Of a stretch of 64,000 nucleotides of DNA, positions 41,661 through 53,620 are shown one piece after another (position 1 is the stretch's first letter; each line of letters begins with the position of its first letter). This DNA is from Acidimicrobiales bacterium (GTDB lineage Bacteria; Actinomycetota; Acidimicrobiia; Acidimicrobiales; CADCSY01), in assembly GCA_030446545.1 (NCBI GenBank), contig JAUJNB010000013.1, forward strand, positions 1 to 64,000, read 5' to 3'. A model generated the notes under the pieces. The model did not search any database and was not told the origin of the DNA. It worked only from the letters and a program-made list of their open reading frames with translations. The position numbers were made by a program, and so were the translations under genes.

Positions 41661-42350
41661 AACAGGCTCGCTTCGCTCGCGGGCCGGTCGGAGGGGTCAG
41701 GTAGTTGGCCCAGGGAGAAGGCGCTGCCCTGGTCGTCCACGCAGTCGGACGTGATCCCGTAGGGCATCCGCTCGAGGTGCCCTTGCTGGCTTCGGAGAAG
41801 GCGAAGGGCATCCCCTGGTCGTCGACACAGTCGGCCACCATGCCGTAGGGCTCCCGGTGCGGGTCCCCGGCCTCCCCGCCGGCGGCTCGTACCCGATCGA
41901 CAGCAGCGGCGACGTCGTCGGCTGCGAAGCACGGCAGCGTGGTGCGGTGCTCTTGGCCGCCCCAGAGACCGAGGACCGGCTCGAGGCCTTCGACCAGCCG
42001 GCCCTGAGGTGAGCTGCCCGCGGTGAGGCGCCAATCGAGCACAGCGCGGTAGAACGTCGCGGCAGCCTCGACGTCGGGAAGCCACAGCGACGCGAAGCTG
42101 ACGTCGCCGTGCCTCGGTCCGGCTCCCGACGCGGCCGCCTCGTCGCTGGTCGACACACTCGAGATCATCCAACGGTGGCCGAACGGGTCGACCACCGTGG
42201 CGTTGCGGCCGTAGGGGTTGTCAGCCGGAGGCCGGTCGAGGCGGGCCCCCGCCTCGACCGCCCGCTCGGTGACGGCGTTCTCCGGTGCCGGGTAGTCCTC
42301 GAGAAGGGAGCTCGCGCGATTCTCCGGTCTGCTGGCGGCGCTGAGCGACG
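41615..42350 (-). pseudogene. Decayed tandem VOC (glyoxalase-fold) gene
   Basis: Two VOC-like halves are visible: the end of a first (YPAPENAVTERAVEAGARLD, DPFGHRWMISSV) and a second (FASLWLPDVEAAATFYRAVL, YGMVADCVDDQGMPFAFSE). The 5' part of the first half is absent; an in-frame stop occurs just upstream and the GNAT gene begins there. A frame break at about 41779-41782 (one base missing) separates the last segment (RMPYGITSDCVDDQGSAFSL). The final codons would overlap the convergent glpX end by 46 nt. This looks like a genuine remnant, unlike the neighbours with a single indel only. Confidence 0.7.
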
Positions 42351-42351
42351 A

Positions 42352-43347
42352 TCAGGAACCGGAGAACGGGGCGGATCCGAGGTCGCGGCGCAGCTGGACG
42401 GTGTCCCGTCCCATGACGTAGGCCTCGAAGCGGGCCTCCTCCACCCAACCCAACCGGCGCCAGAAACCTTCAGCCGGGCCCCCGGCCTCGGTGTGCAGCC
42501 GAAGGAGGCGGCTGCCTCGGTTGGCCGCCTCGGACACGAACGCGGCCAGAAGATGGGAGCCGATGCCCTCGCCCCGGTGGGCGGGGACCACCATGAGGCC
42601 CCGCAGGAACCCTCCCGGCCCACAGGTCCACCCCGTGGCCGTACCTACCACCCGGCCCTCACGGCGCGCGGTCACGACCAGGTCACTGGGCCGGGCACCC
42701 CCGTGGCGCTCCTGGTCGTCCGCCGCCCACTCCCGCTCGCTGAAGACCAGCCCCTCGGGGTCGAGCCCTTCACTGACCGCCAGCTCCAGCTCCAGGCCGC
42801 CCCGGCCCACCACGGCCTGGCCTCCGAAGGCGACGTCGGCGATGGGACGCCACACCCGGGCCCCGGCATCGTCCCGACGCTCCTGGAGCAGGTGGACCCG
42901 CTCGAAGGTGACCTCGGCCCGGTACCCGGCCAGCACCTGCGTCGCCGCCGCCAGCCGCTCGGGCTCACCCCCGTCGACCACCGTGACGTGGGGATGGAAG
43001 GGCCACGTCAGCGACCGGGCCAGGGGTTCGCTGAACACCCGGTCCCGCAGCGCCTCCAACCGGTCGACATCGCCCCCCACCGCCAGGTACAACACCGGGT
43101 TCACGGGCAGGAAGGTCTGCGGCGGCCCCAAGGTGACGGTGACGGGCCGGGTGGCCGACGCCGCCGCTCGCAGGACGGCCAGGGCGTCACCCAGGCGGTC
43201 CTCCCGCACGTTGACCGGGGGCACCAACGTGACGTGGGGGGCCATGGGCGGCACGCCCTCGCCCCCACAGGCCCGGCGCAACACGTCGACCTCGCCCGCC
43301 ACCGGAGGGGGCACGAGCAGGGCCACGCCCAGTCGCAGCCGGGCCAC
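42352..43347 (-). CDS. 2'-5' RNA ligase-like (2H phosphoesterase) fused to GNAT acetyltransferase
   Basis: A 331-residue fusion. Residues 1-180 form a 2H/LigT-type domain with both catalytic HxT motifs: PHVTLVPP and PFHPHVTVVDGG. Residues 190-331 are a GNAT fold with acetyl-CoA loop VVPAHRGEGIGSHLLAAFVS and a final strand near EGFWRRLGWVEEARFEAYVM. The first domain family acts on 2'-5' linkages or cyclic phosphates, the second acetylates amines. No substrate can be named. It starts 18 bp after atpC and is probably read from the ATP synthase transcript. Confidence 0.85.
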   Translation of the reverse strand: MARLRLGVALLVPPPVAGEVDVLRRACGGEGVPPMAPHVTLVPPVNVREDRLGDALAVLRAAASATRPVTVTLGPPQTFLPVNPVLYLAVGGDVDRLEALRDRVFSEPLARSLTWPFHPHVTVVDGGEPERLAAATQVLAGYRAEVTFERVHLLQERRDDAGARVWRPIADVAFGGQAVVGRGGLELELAVSEGLDPEGLVFSEREWAADDQERHGGARPSDLVVTARREGRVVGTATGWTCGPGGFLRGLMVVPAHRGEGIGSHLLAAFVSEAANRGSRLLRLHTEAGGPAEGFWRRLGWVEEARFEAYVMGRDTVQLRRDLGSAPFSGS

Positions 43348-43365
43348 GGCGGCGTATTGAGGCGC

Positions 43366-43752
43366 TCAGCCCCCGGCGAGCTCGACGCGCAGGCGGGCCC
43401 GGCGCAGGGCCGCCTCCGCCTCGGCGTCGTCCTGGTCGCCCTTTCGTTGCTGGAGCTCGTCCACGGCTTTCTGGGCCCGGTTGGCGTCGATGTCGTCGAC
43501 CAGCTCGGCCACGTCGGACAGGATGGTGACCCGGTCGTCGGTGACCTCCACGAAACCCTCGTGGACCGCCGCGGTCACGTCGTCGCCCTCGGACGTACGG
43601 ATCCGCACCGCTCCGATCCCCAGGCTGCCGATGAAGGGGGCGTGGCCGGTCATGAAGGCGATCTCGCCGTCGGTGGTGCGGGCGATGACCATGTCGGCCT
43701 CCCCGCTGTAGAGGATCTTCTCGGGAGCCACCACCTCGACCTGGAGGGCCAC
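43366..43752 (-). CDS. atpC: ATP synthase epsilon subunit
   Basis: Central-stalk regulatory subunit of F1. The GTG at 43752, with AGGAGG inside the atpD 3' end, gives 128 residues: LQVEVVAPEKILYSGEADMV, TTDGEIAFMTGHAPFIGSLG, VHEGFVEVTDDRVTILSDVA, then a C-terminal helical hairpin. The upstream frame to 43848 is the overlap with atpD. Last of the ATP synthase genes. Confidence 0.95.
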   Translation of the reverse strand: MALQVEVVAPEKILYSGEADMVIARTTDGEIAFMTGHAPFIGSLGIGAVRIRTSEGDDVTAAVHEGFVEVTDDRVTILSDVAELVDDIDANRAQKAVDELQQRKGDQDDAEAEAALRRARLRVELAGG

Positions 43753-43756
43753 GCCG

Positions 43757-46157
<2,401 letters not shown>

Positions 46158-46163
46158 CAGGTT

Positions 46164-46192
46164 TCGCTCCCGAACCAGAGGTTCGGGAGCGA
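46164..46192 (-). promoter_or_regulatory. 12-bp hairpin just upstream of the atpG start codon
   Basis: Arms tcgctcccgaac and gttcgggagcga flank the loop cagag, with the stem base 7 nt from the atpG ATG. On the minus strand the arm near the start carries GGGAGCG, the only Shine-Dalgarno-like stretch, so the stem would sequester it. Confidence 0.6.
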
Positions 46193-46341
46193 GTCAGAAC
46201 GTGCTGCGGGCACCGGCAGAGCCGGCACCCTCCGCCCTGACCACTTCCCAGCGCTGACAGCAGTTGAGGGCGCCTTTGGCGCCGAGTGCTGCCCCCAGCG
46301 CACTGGCCTCGACTTCGTCTCCACCAGCGCGTGCATGGCTT

Positions 46342-47970
<1,629 letters not shown>

Positions 47971-48007
47971 GCGGGTGCCTCCCCTGGCGCCGCCGTTCGA
48001 ACGGTCG

Positions 48008-48541
48008 TCACCGAATGGTCTCTCGGAGCTGGTCCAACTTGTTCCTGACGCTGCCGTCGATGACGGTATCGCCCACCTGGGCCACGAGGCCGCCCAGCAC
48101 CGACGGGTCGATGATCACCTTGACCTCGACCTCCTTGCCGGTGGCCTGGCCCAGGGCGGTGGCCAGACGGGCCCGTTGGTCGTCGTCGAGGGGGACGGCC
48201 GATCGCACCTCGGCCACCTCACGGTCGTGGGCCGCCGCCGCCCGGCGCACCAGCCGGTCGATGATGGCAGGCAGATCCTTGGCCCGACCGGCTCCGACCA
48301 CCAGCGCCACCAGGTTGGTGGTCACGGGCGAGGCCCGGTTCCCCAGCAACTCGTCGACCACTCCCCGCCGACGCTCGGCCGGCACCGCGTCGTCGGTGAG
48401 GACGGTGCGCAGCTCGTCGTTGCCCTCGAGGGTGCGGGCGAAGCGGAACAGCTCGTCCTCGACCTCGTCGAGCGACCCTTCCACCCGGGCCACCTCGAAC
48501 AGAGCGGTGGCGTAGCCGTCGATGCGGTCGGCGTCGATCAC
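48008..48541 (-). CDS. atpH: ATP synthase delta subunit
   Basis: Peripheral stalk subunit joining F1 to b. A 177-residue OSCP-type protein: [20 protein letters not shown] at the start, [19 protein letters not shown] in the N-terminal domain and [20 protein letters not shown] near the end. Its ATG overlaps the atpF stop (ATGA). Confidence 0.95.
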   Translation of the reverse strand: MIDADRIDGYATALFEVARVEGSLDEVEDELFRFARTLEGNDELRTVLTDDAVPAERRRGVVDELLGNRASPVTTNLVALVVGAGRAKDLPAIIDRLVRRAAAAHDREVAEVRSAVPLDDDQRARLATALGQATGKEVEVKVIIDPSVLGGLVAQVGDTVIDGSVRNKLDQLRETIR

Positions 48542-49341
48542 GCCGGGCTTCCCGCCCCGTCGCCGGGACGCCCGGCGCCGGCTCCCGCAGCGGCTCCCGC
48601 ACCGGCTCCCGCGCCAGCTCCGGCTCCGGCTCCCGCGCCCGCGCCGTTGCCCACGGCGTTGATGTAGTTCTCGATGAGGCGCATGTTGGCGTCGCGGTCG
48701 AGGTTGGACTCGACCACCCGCTCGGCCATCTCGATGGCCAGCACCGCCACCTGGGACTGCAGCTCGGACATGACCCGGTCCTTCTCGGCCGCGATCTGCT
48801 CGGCGTTGCGCCGGCGCTGCTCCTCGGCCTCGGACTCGGCCCGGGCCAGGAGGTCGGCCTTCACCGAATCGGCCGACTGGCGGGCCTCGTCCATGATGCG
48901 CCCGGACTCCTCCTTGGCCTCGGCCAATTGGCGCTGGTAGCCGGCCAGGACGCCCTCGGCCTCGGTACGGACCCGCTCGGCCTCCTCGAGGCTGTCCCGG
49001 ATCTTGTCACTGCGGGCGTCCATCGACTTCTTGAGGGAAGGAAAGGCCATCTTGGCCAACAGCGCGAACAGCACCAGGAAGGAGATGGTCCCCCAGATGA
49101 GCTCGTTCGTCTCGGGCAGGATGGGGTTGGGGGCCTCCTGGCAGTCGTCGATGGAGCCGCCCCCTTCGAGCAGGTGGATGCACTCCTCGGCCGCGTGGTC
49201 GATCTCCTCCGCAGGTGGGGCCGGGGCACCGCCCTCGGCCGGCGGGGCGGGGGCACCCTCCACCGCGGAGGCGACGCCCGTGGCGGCCGACAGGGTGACG
49301 AACACCAGGGCCGCAGCAGCACCGGCTCGGCGGATGCGCAT
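48538..49341 (-). CDS. atpF: ATP synthase b subunit with signal-peptide-like N-terminus and Gly-Ala tail
   Basis: Peripheral stalk subunit, 267 residues, over 80 longer than usual. Residues 1-26 look like a cleavable signal peptide (AAAALVFVTLSAATGVASA). A Pro/Ala/Glu-rich extracytoplasmic segment with two Cys (ECIHLL, DDCQEA) precedes the usual helix WGTISFLVLFALLAKMAF. The long coiled coil carries DKIRDSLEEAERVRTEAEGV. The final 40 residues are nearly pure Gly-Ala. Its start follows atpE by 9 bp. Confidence 0.93.
   Translation of the reverse strand: MRIRRAGAAAALVFVTLSAATGVASAVEGAPAPPAEGGAPAPPAEEIDHAAEECIHLLEGGGSIDDCQEAPNPILPETNELIWGTISFLVLFALLAKMAFPSLKKSMDARSDKIRDSLEEAERVRTEAEGVLAGYQRQLAEAKEESGRIMDEARQSADSVKADLLARAESEAEEQRRRNAEQIAAEKDRVMSELQSQVAVLAIEMAERVVESNLDRDANMRLIENYINAVGNGAGAGAGAGAGAGAGAGAAAGAGAGRPGDGAGSPA
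48560..48652 (-). repeat. Gly-Ala-coding tandem repeat at the end of atpF
   Basis: Short (6-12 bp) repeats of ggctcccgcgcc type encode a (GA)n tail ending the b subunit. Variation between copies suggests slippage. Confidence 0.85.
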
Positions 49342-49350
49342 GTCGATCTC

Positions 49351-49623
<273 letters not shown>

Positions 49624-50403
49624 CTAGTGCTCGGGGTGCATGGCACCCGCGATGTAGACAGCGGTCAGGATGGTGAAGATGAAGGCCTGCAGCACGGCCA
49701 CCAGCACTTCGAAGCCGGTGAGGCCGACCAACAGGGCGAACGAGAACGGCCAGATGACCAGTCCCGGGCCGGGGGTGAAAAGGGCGGCGGTGATGACGAT
49801 GAAGCTCACCAACAACAGGTGACCAGCCAGCATGTTGGCGAAAAGTCGCACGGAGAGCGAGAGCGGCCGCACGATGAAGGTGGAGACGAACTCGATGGGC
49901 GTCACCAGGATGTAGAGCGCCTTGGGCACGCCCGGGGGGAAGCAGACCGACTTGAGGTAGCCGAACAGCCCCTGCTTGGCCACCCCCATGATGTTGAAGA
50001 TGACCCAGACCAACACGGCCATGAAGGCCGGAAGGGCGATGCGGGCGTTCACCGGCATCTGGGCTGCCGGGATGATCTCCCAGATGTTGGTGACGAAGAT
50101 GAAGCAGAACATCATCACCAGCAGCGGCATGAACTTGAGGCCCTCGGGCCCCATGGTCTGCATGACCACGCCGTCGCGCACGAAGTCCCAGATCGACTCG
50201 GCGAAGTTCTGGACGCCGGTCGGCACCAACTTCCGCCGACGGGAAGCCACGAAGAACAGCCCGAAGACCAGCGCGGCCGAGACCCACATCAGGATCACGA
50301 CCTTGTTGACGGCGAGCGGGCCGTCGCCACCGAAGATCGACGGCCACTCGGTGACGTGGCTGACCGGAGGGAACTCGAGAGCGAGCGTGGGCATCGCCGG
50401 CAT
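49624..50403 (-). CDS. atpB: ATP synthase a subunit
   Basis: Proton half-channel subunit, 259 residues. The ATG at 50403 has AGAAAGG upstream and shares one base with the preceding gene's stop (TGATG). Core segments: FVTNIWEIIPAAQMPVNARI, PLSLSVRLFANMLAGHLLL with the essential Arg in SVRLFANM, and LLVGLTGFEVLVAVLQAFIF. Five to six helices as expected. Confidence 0.96.
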   Translation of the reverse strand: MPAMPTLALEFPPVSHVTEWPSIFGGDGPLAVNKVVILMWVSAALVFGLFFVASRRRKLVPTGVQNFAESIWDFVRDGVVMQTMGPEGLKFMPLLVMMFCFIFVTNIWEIIPAAQMPVNARIALPAFMAVLVWVIFNIMGVAKQGLFGYLKSVCFPPGVPKALYILVTPIEFVSTFIVRPLSLSVRLFANMLAGHLLLVSFIVITAALFTPGPGLVIWPFSFALLVGLTGFEVLVAVLQAFIFTILTAVYIAGAMHPEH

Positions 50404-50852
50404 CAACCTTTCTGGGCTCGGGGCTTGAGGCCGGGAAAGGCCAGGGAGAGCGAGACGTGTTGAGCTTCCCACACGAGCAGGCCCAGGTGGGTAACCACCA
50501 GGGTCAGGCCGAGGGGCAGCAGCTCGACCCAGGCGGCGTGGCGCACGGCCACCACGGCCAGGGTGAGGGCGCCCAGGCGCAGCAGGTAGCCGGCCAGGAC
50601 CGTGCCCATGAGCATGCCCACCGAGATCTTGGCGGCCCAGGCCATGAGGGCGGCGGCCACCAGGAAGTTCGCCACCACGAGGGCGACGGCGTAGGCCGAC
50701 GACAGCGCGCCCTCGATCCCCCATCCCAGCCCGCAGGCGGCGATGAGCACGGGGGCGACGGGGACGGCCCGGCGGGCCAGGTCGCGGGCGATCTCGGTCT
50801 CGGGGGCGGGCCCGGCAGGAACCCCCGTGGCCGAGCTGGCCGGGGTGGTCAC
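50403..50852 (-). CDS. AtpI-like ATP synthase accessory membrane protein
   Basis: A 149-residue protein with four hydrophobic helices (VLIAACGLGWGIEGALSSAY, VALVVANFLVAAALMAWAAK, and two more around LGALTLAVVAV and ELLPLGLTLVVTHLGLLV). Such small membrane proteins at the head of ATP synthase operons are AtpI/UncI-like, involved in c-ring assembly or ion supply. GTG 50852 overlaps the stop of the preceding gene (GTGA). The N-terminus is Pro/Ala-rich. Confidence 0.75.
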   Translation of the reverse strand: MTTPASSATGVPAGPAPETEIARDLARRAVPVAPVLIAACGLGWGIEGALSSAYAVALVVANFLVAAALMAWAAKISVGMLMGTVLAGYLLRLGALTLAVVAVRHAAWVELLPLGLTLVVTHLGLLVWEAQHVSLSLAFPGLKPRAQKG

Positions 50853-51154
50853 CGGTCCACCAGTTCCTGGCTGGCCGGGCGGGCGGAGCGATCCCCCGAC
50901 GGGCGACGGCGCCGGGCGAGGAGCTCGGCTTCGTGGACCTGCATGGCCGCTTCGTAGCCCGACCACATCTTCCACACCTCATAGCCCAGGCAGAAGGCCG
51001 AGAACACGATGGTGAACACCGGTTGGGTTCCGGCCCAGAGGTCGAGTCGGTAGCCGAGGAACCCGAAGATCAGGGGCGTGACCGTCAGCTCGACCGCTCG
51101 AGACCACGCGTCGCTCGCCCCGTTGTAGATCTTGCTCCGCTCCCGCGGGTCCAC
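50849..51154 (-). CDS. AtpZ/AtpI-family small membrane protein, first ATP synthase operon gene
   Basis: A 101-residue product from GTG 51154, with AGGGGA about 10 nt upstream. Two hydrophobic helices (LTVTPLIFGFLGYRLDLW, TQPVFTIVFSAFCLGYEVWK) and a charged C-terminal tail. The GYRLDLWAGT turn is typical of AtpZ-type proteins. The frame is open to a TTG at 51232, inside the palindromes. Start of the operon Z-I-B-E-F-H-A-G-D-C. Confidence 0.78.
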   Translation of the reverse strand: MDPRERSKIYNGASDAWSRAVELTVTPLIFGFLGYRLDLWAGTQPVFTIVFSAFCLGYEVWKMWSGYEAAMQVHEAELLARRRRPSGDRSARPASQELVDR

Positions 51155-51194
51155 GTTGGCTCGTCCCCTGACTTGTCCCAGCCGGGCTTGTGAA

Positions 51195-51232
51195 AGTTTG
51201 TTCAAACTAAGCCGAGGTTGCGAGCCTCGCAA
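51195..51232. promoter_or_regulatory. Two palindromes upstream of the ATP synthase operon
   Basis: agtttgttcaaact (51195-51208) has 6-bp arms around two bases. ttgcgagcctcgcaa (51218-51232) has 7-bp arms around one base. The first is A/T-rich, as in a promoter or operator. They lie 40-80 bp before the first start codon. Confidence 0.5.
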
Positions 51233-51243
51233 ATCCCTGGCCT

Positions 51244-51265
51244 AGCGACTCGGACCCTAGTCGCT
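51244..51265 (-). terminator. Small hairpin between the WecA-type gene and atp operon
   Basis: Arms agcgact and agtcgct surround an 8-nt loop, 38 nt past the stop of the upstream gene. No U tract. Confidence 0.35.
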
Positions 51266-51302
51266 CAGCCCCGTAAGCGAATCTACGAGGTCCGCCACGG
51301 GG

Positions 51303-52544
51303 TCATCGTGGAGCGGATCGAGCACCGCTCCCCGTCGTACCGGCGCCGGTAGCGGGCTGGTCGACCTCGCCGCTTGGCTCGCCGTTGCCGTCGCAACCGC
51401 CGTCGCCGTCACCGTCACCGTCGAGCTCGAGCGCCAGCTGCTCGATCCCAGAGGCCCGCACCCGGCGGGCCTCGGGGTGAAAGAGGGTGTAGAGGGCCAC
51501 ACCGAGGGCGGCCACCCCGAAGGGGACCACGGCGTTGCCCTGGTCGGTGTAGGTGGGGTAGAGCACGAAGCCCGACAGCAGCCCGGTCCACACCCAGAGG
51601 ATGAGCACCGAGCGGCGCTGTCCGTGACCGAGGCGCATCAGGCGGTGGTGGAGGTGGTCCTTGTCGGCGGTGGCCACGCCGGTGCGCCGGCTGGCCCGAC
51701 GCACGATGGCAAAGGCGGTGTCGACGATGGGCACGCCCAAGATGAAGAAGGGGATGAACAGCGGGGCGAAGAAGAAGAAGGTCTGGCCACTGAACCCCTC
51801 GTTGGTCTGGCCCCCCACCAGCAAGGTGGGGGTGGCCATGAGCAACCCGAGCAGCATCGAACCACCGTCGCCCATGAAGATGCGGGCCGGGTGGAAGTTG
51901 TGGGGCAGGAAGCCCAGGCACAGCCCGAGCACGATCATGGCGATCAGCGGGCTGACGCTGTTGTCGGGGAGGAACCCCTCGTCGAACAGGCGGCTGGAGT
52001 AGAGAAAAAAGGCGCCGGCGGCGATGGCCACGATGCCAGCGGCCAGCCCGTCGAGCCCGTCGATGAGGTTGATGGCGTTGGCCATGCCCACCACCCACAA
52101 CACCGTGACCAGCGGGGCCAGGTCGGGCGAGAGCAGCACGATGTCGCCGAAAGGGATGCGGAAGAACAACATGGTGACCCCGAGCAGGGACAGCACGCCG
52201 CCGGCCAGGACCTGGCCGGCCACCTTGGCCGGGGCCGAGACCTCCCGGAGGTCGTCGACCAGTCCCACCAAGAAGATGATGGTGGCGCCCAGCACCACCC
52301 CGAGGGGTTCAGAGGTGGAGTCGAAGACGCCGTCGAACTGGGGTATGCGCGTGGCCGTGGCCATGGCGGCCAGGAACCCCAGGTACATGGCCACCCCACC
52401 CATGGTGGGGGTGGGACGCAGGTGGATGCGACGCTCGTCGGGGCGCACCACCGCCCCGATGCGCACCGCCAGGCGCCGCACCAGCGGGGTGAGCGCCAGC
52501 GTGGTGGCGAGGGCGACGGCCAGGACGATGAGGTAGCCGCGCAT
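51303..52544 (-). CDS. Undecaprenyl-phosphate sugar-1-phosphate transferase (WecA/TagO type)
   Basis: Polytopic transferase that starts lipid-linked glycan synthesis by moving a sugar-1-phosphate (usually GlcNAc) to undecaprenyl phosphate. 413 residues, about 11 helices. Motifs: RRIHLRPTPTMGG, FLVGLVDDLREV with the DDxxD Mg site, NLIDGLDGLAAG, FMGDGGSMLLG, and the HIS loop KDHLHHRLMRLGH. It ends in a low-complexity Asp/Gly/Pro tail. It precedes the atp operon in the same direction and lies near other polysaccharide genes. Confidence 0.93.
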   Translation of the reverse strand: MRGYLIVLAVALATTLALTPLVRRLAVRIGAVVRPDERRIHLRPTPTMGGVAMYLGFLAAMATATRIPQFDGVFDSTSEPLGVVLGATIIFLVGLVDDLREVSAPAKVAGQVLAGGVLSLLGVTMLFFRIPFGDIVLLSPDLAPLVTVLWVVGMANAINLIDGLDGLAAGIVAIAAGAFFLYSSRLFDEGFLPDNSVSPLIAMIVLGLCLGFLPHNFHPARIFMGDGGSMLLGLLMATPTLLVGGQTNEGFSGQTFFFFAPLFIPFFILGVPIVDTAFAIVRRASRRTGVATADKDHLHHRLMRLGHGQRRSVLILWVWTGLLSGFVLYPTYTDQGNAVVPFGVAALGVALYTLFHPEARRVRASGIEQLALELDGDGDGDGGCDGNGEPSGEVDQPATGAGTTGSGARSAPR

Positions 52545-52657
52545 GGGAGTCCCAGGTTGTCACGGGGGGCGTGCTGCCCGCTCCTCGGGCTGCCGGCGAC
52601 GGTGCCCGCTCGAGCCGGGGACGCGCCCCGGCCGGTGCGGTATGGCGCTCCGAACCC

Positions 52658-53413
52658 TCAGCTGGCGGCGGCGTCCTCGTCAGAGCTCTCGGAGGAGCCG
52701 GACATTCCTGTTTGCGGCTGTTCGAAGCCCCCGGCGACGTGGGCAACGATGTCGGCGAAAGACAGAGAGCCTTGTTCCAGTCGTTGCAGGCTTTCGCACC
52801 CGAGGAGCACCTGTCTCACCGCATCCTCGATCTGTTGCTTGGCCGAGACGACGAGCTGGGCCACCGTGCGCTCTGCTTCGGCTCGCAGTTCCTGCTCGTG
52901 GCGCCTCGCTGATTCCCTCAGCTCCGTTGCCTCGCGTTCGACGGTCGCCCGAGCCTCCATCGCCGCCTCCAACTCGTGGCGAGCCTCGGTTCTGGTCTGG
53001 GCCACCTCCCTGCGGGCAACAGCCCGCACCTCCGCGGCCTCCTGCTCGGCCTCGGCCCGCAACTCGCTCGCCGCCTCCAGCTCCAGCCGGGCTTCGGCCG
53101 CGGCGTGCTCGGCCTCCTCGCGAGCTGCGGTGCGAATCGACGCCGCTTCCCGCTCGCTGTCGCTCTGCCGTTGCTTGGCGGCCTCAGTTGCGGCGCGCAT
53201 CACCGACGCCACGTGGTCCCCGAGATCGGCGAAGGGATCGGACACCGACGGCGATGCCGACGTGCCCCCCTGGCGGGCCAGCGCCAACTCCGCCATGAGC
53301 TCGGCGTACTGGTCGGCGACGTCCTGCAGGAACGTCTCCACCTCGTGCTTGTCGTAACCGCGCAGGGCAACCAGGAAGTCTTTGCTCTTGATCTCCTCAG
53401 GTGAGAGCGGCAT
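52658..53413 (-). CDS. DivIVA-domain coiled-coil protein
   Basis: A 251-residue polar/septal scaffold-type protein. The ATG at 53413 (preceded by AGGAG) gives PLSPEEIKSKDFLVALRGYD with the DivIVA N-terminal membrane-binding motif, then a long coiled coil rich in Glu/Ala/Arg (residues 80-200) and a short C-terminal helix (IEDAVRQVLLGCESLQRLEQ). Second DivIVA-type protein in the window. Divergent from the MurJ-like flippase gene. Confidence 0.88.
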   Translation of the reverse strand: MPLSPEEIKSKDFLVALRGYDKHEVETFLQDVADQYAELMAELALARQGGTSASPSVSDPFADLGDHVASVMRAATEAAKQRQSDSEREAASIRTAAREEAEHAAAEARLELEAASELRAEAEQEAAEVRAVARREVAQTRTEARHELEAAMEARATVEREATELRESARRHEQELRAEAERTVAQLVVSAKQQIEDAVRQVLLGCESLQRLEQGSLSFADIVAHVAGGFEQPQTGMSGSSESSDEDAAAS

Positions 53414-53620
53414 GTCTGGGACTCCTCGTAGAGTGGCAGGTGCGGCAGGCAAGTTACCATCGCCATTGGCTCGACCAGGTGGCCGTCACCTCTCTGGAAC
53501 CACACAGCGCCTGGCCGCTTACGGTCACGCGGTGACAGGCTCGAATTTCGTCGCCGCACGGGCATCTCACCCTTACCCGACTGCTGCTAGACCTACAACC
53601 ATGGCCCATCGGTCCGACAG

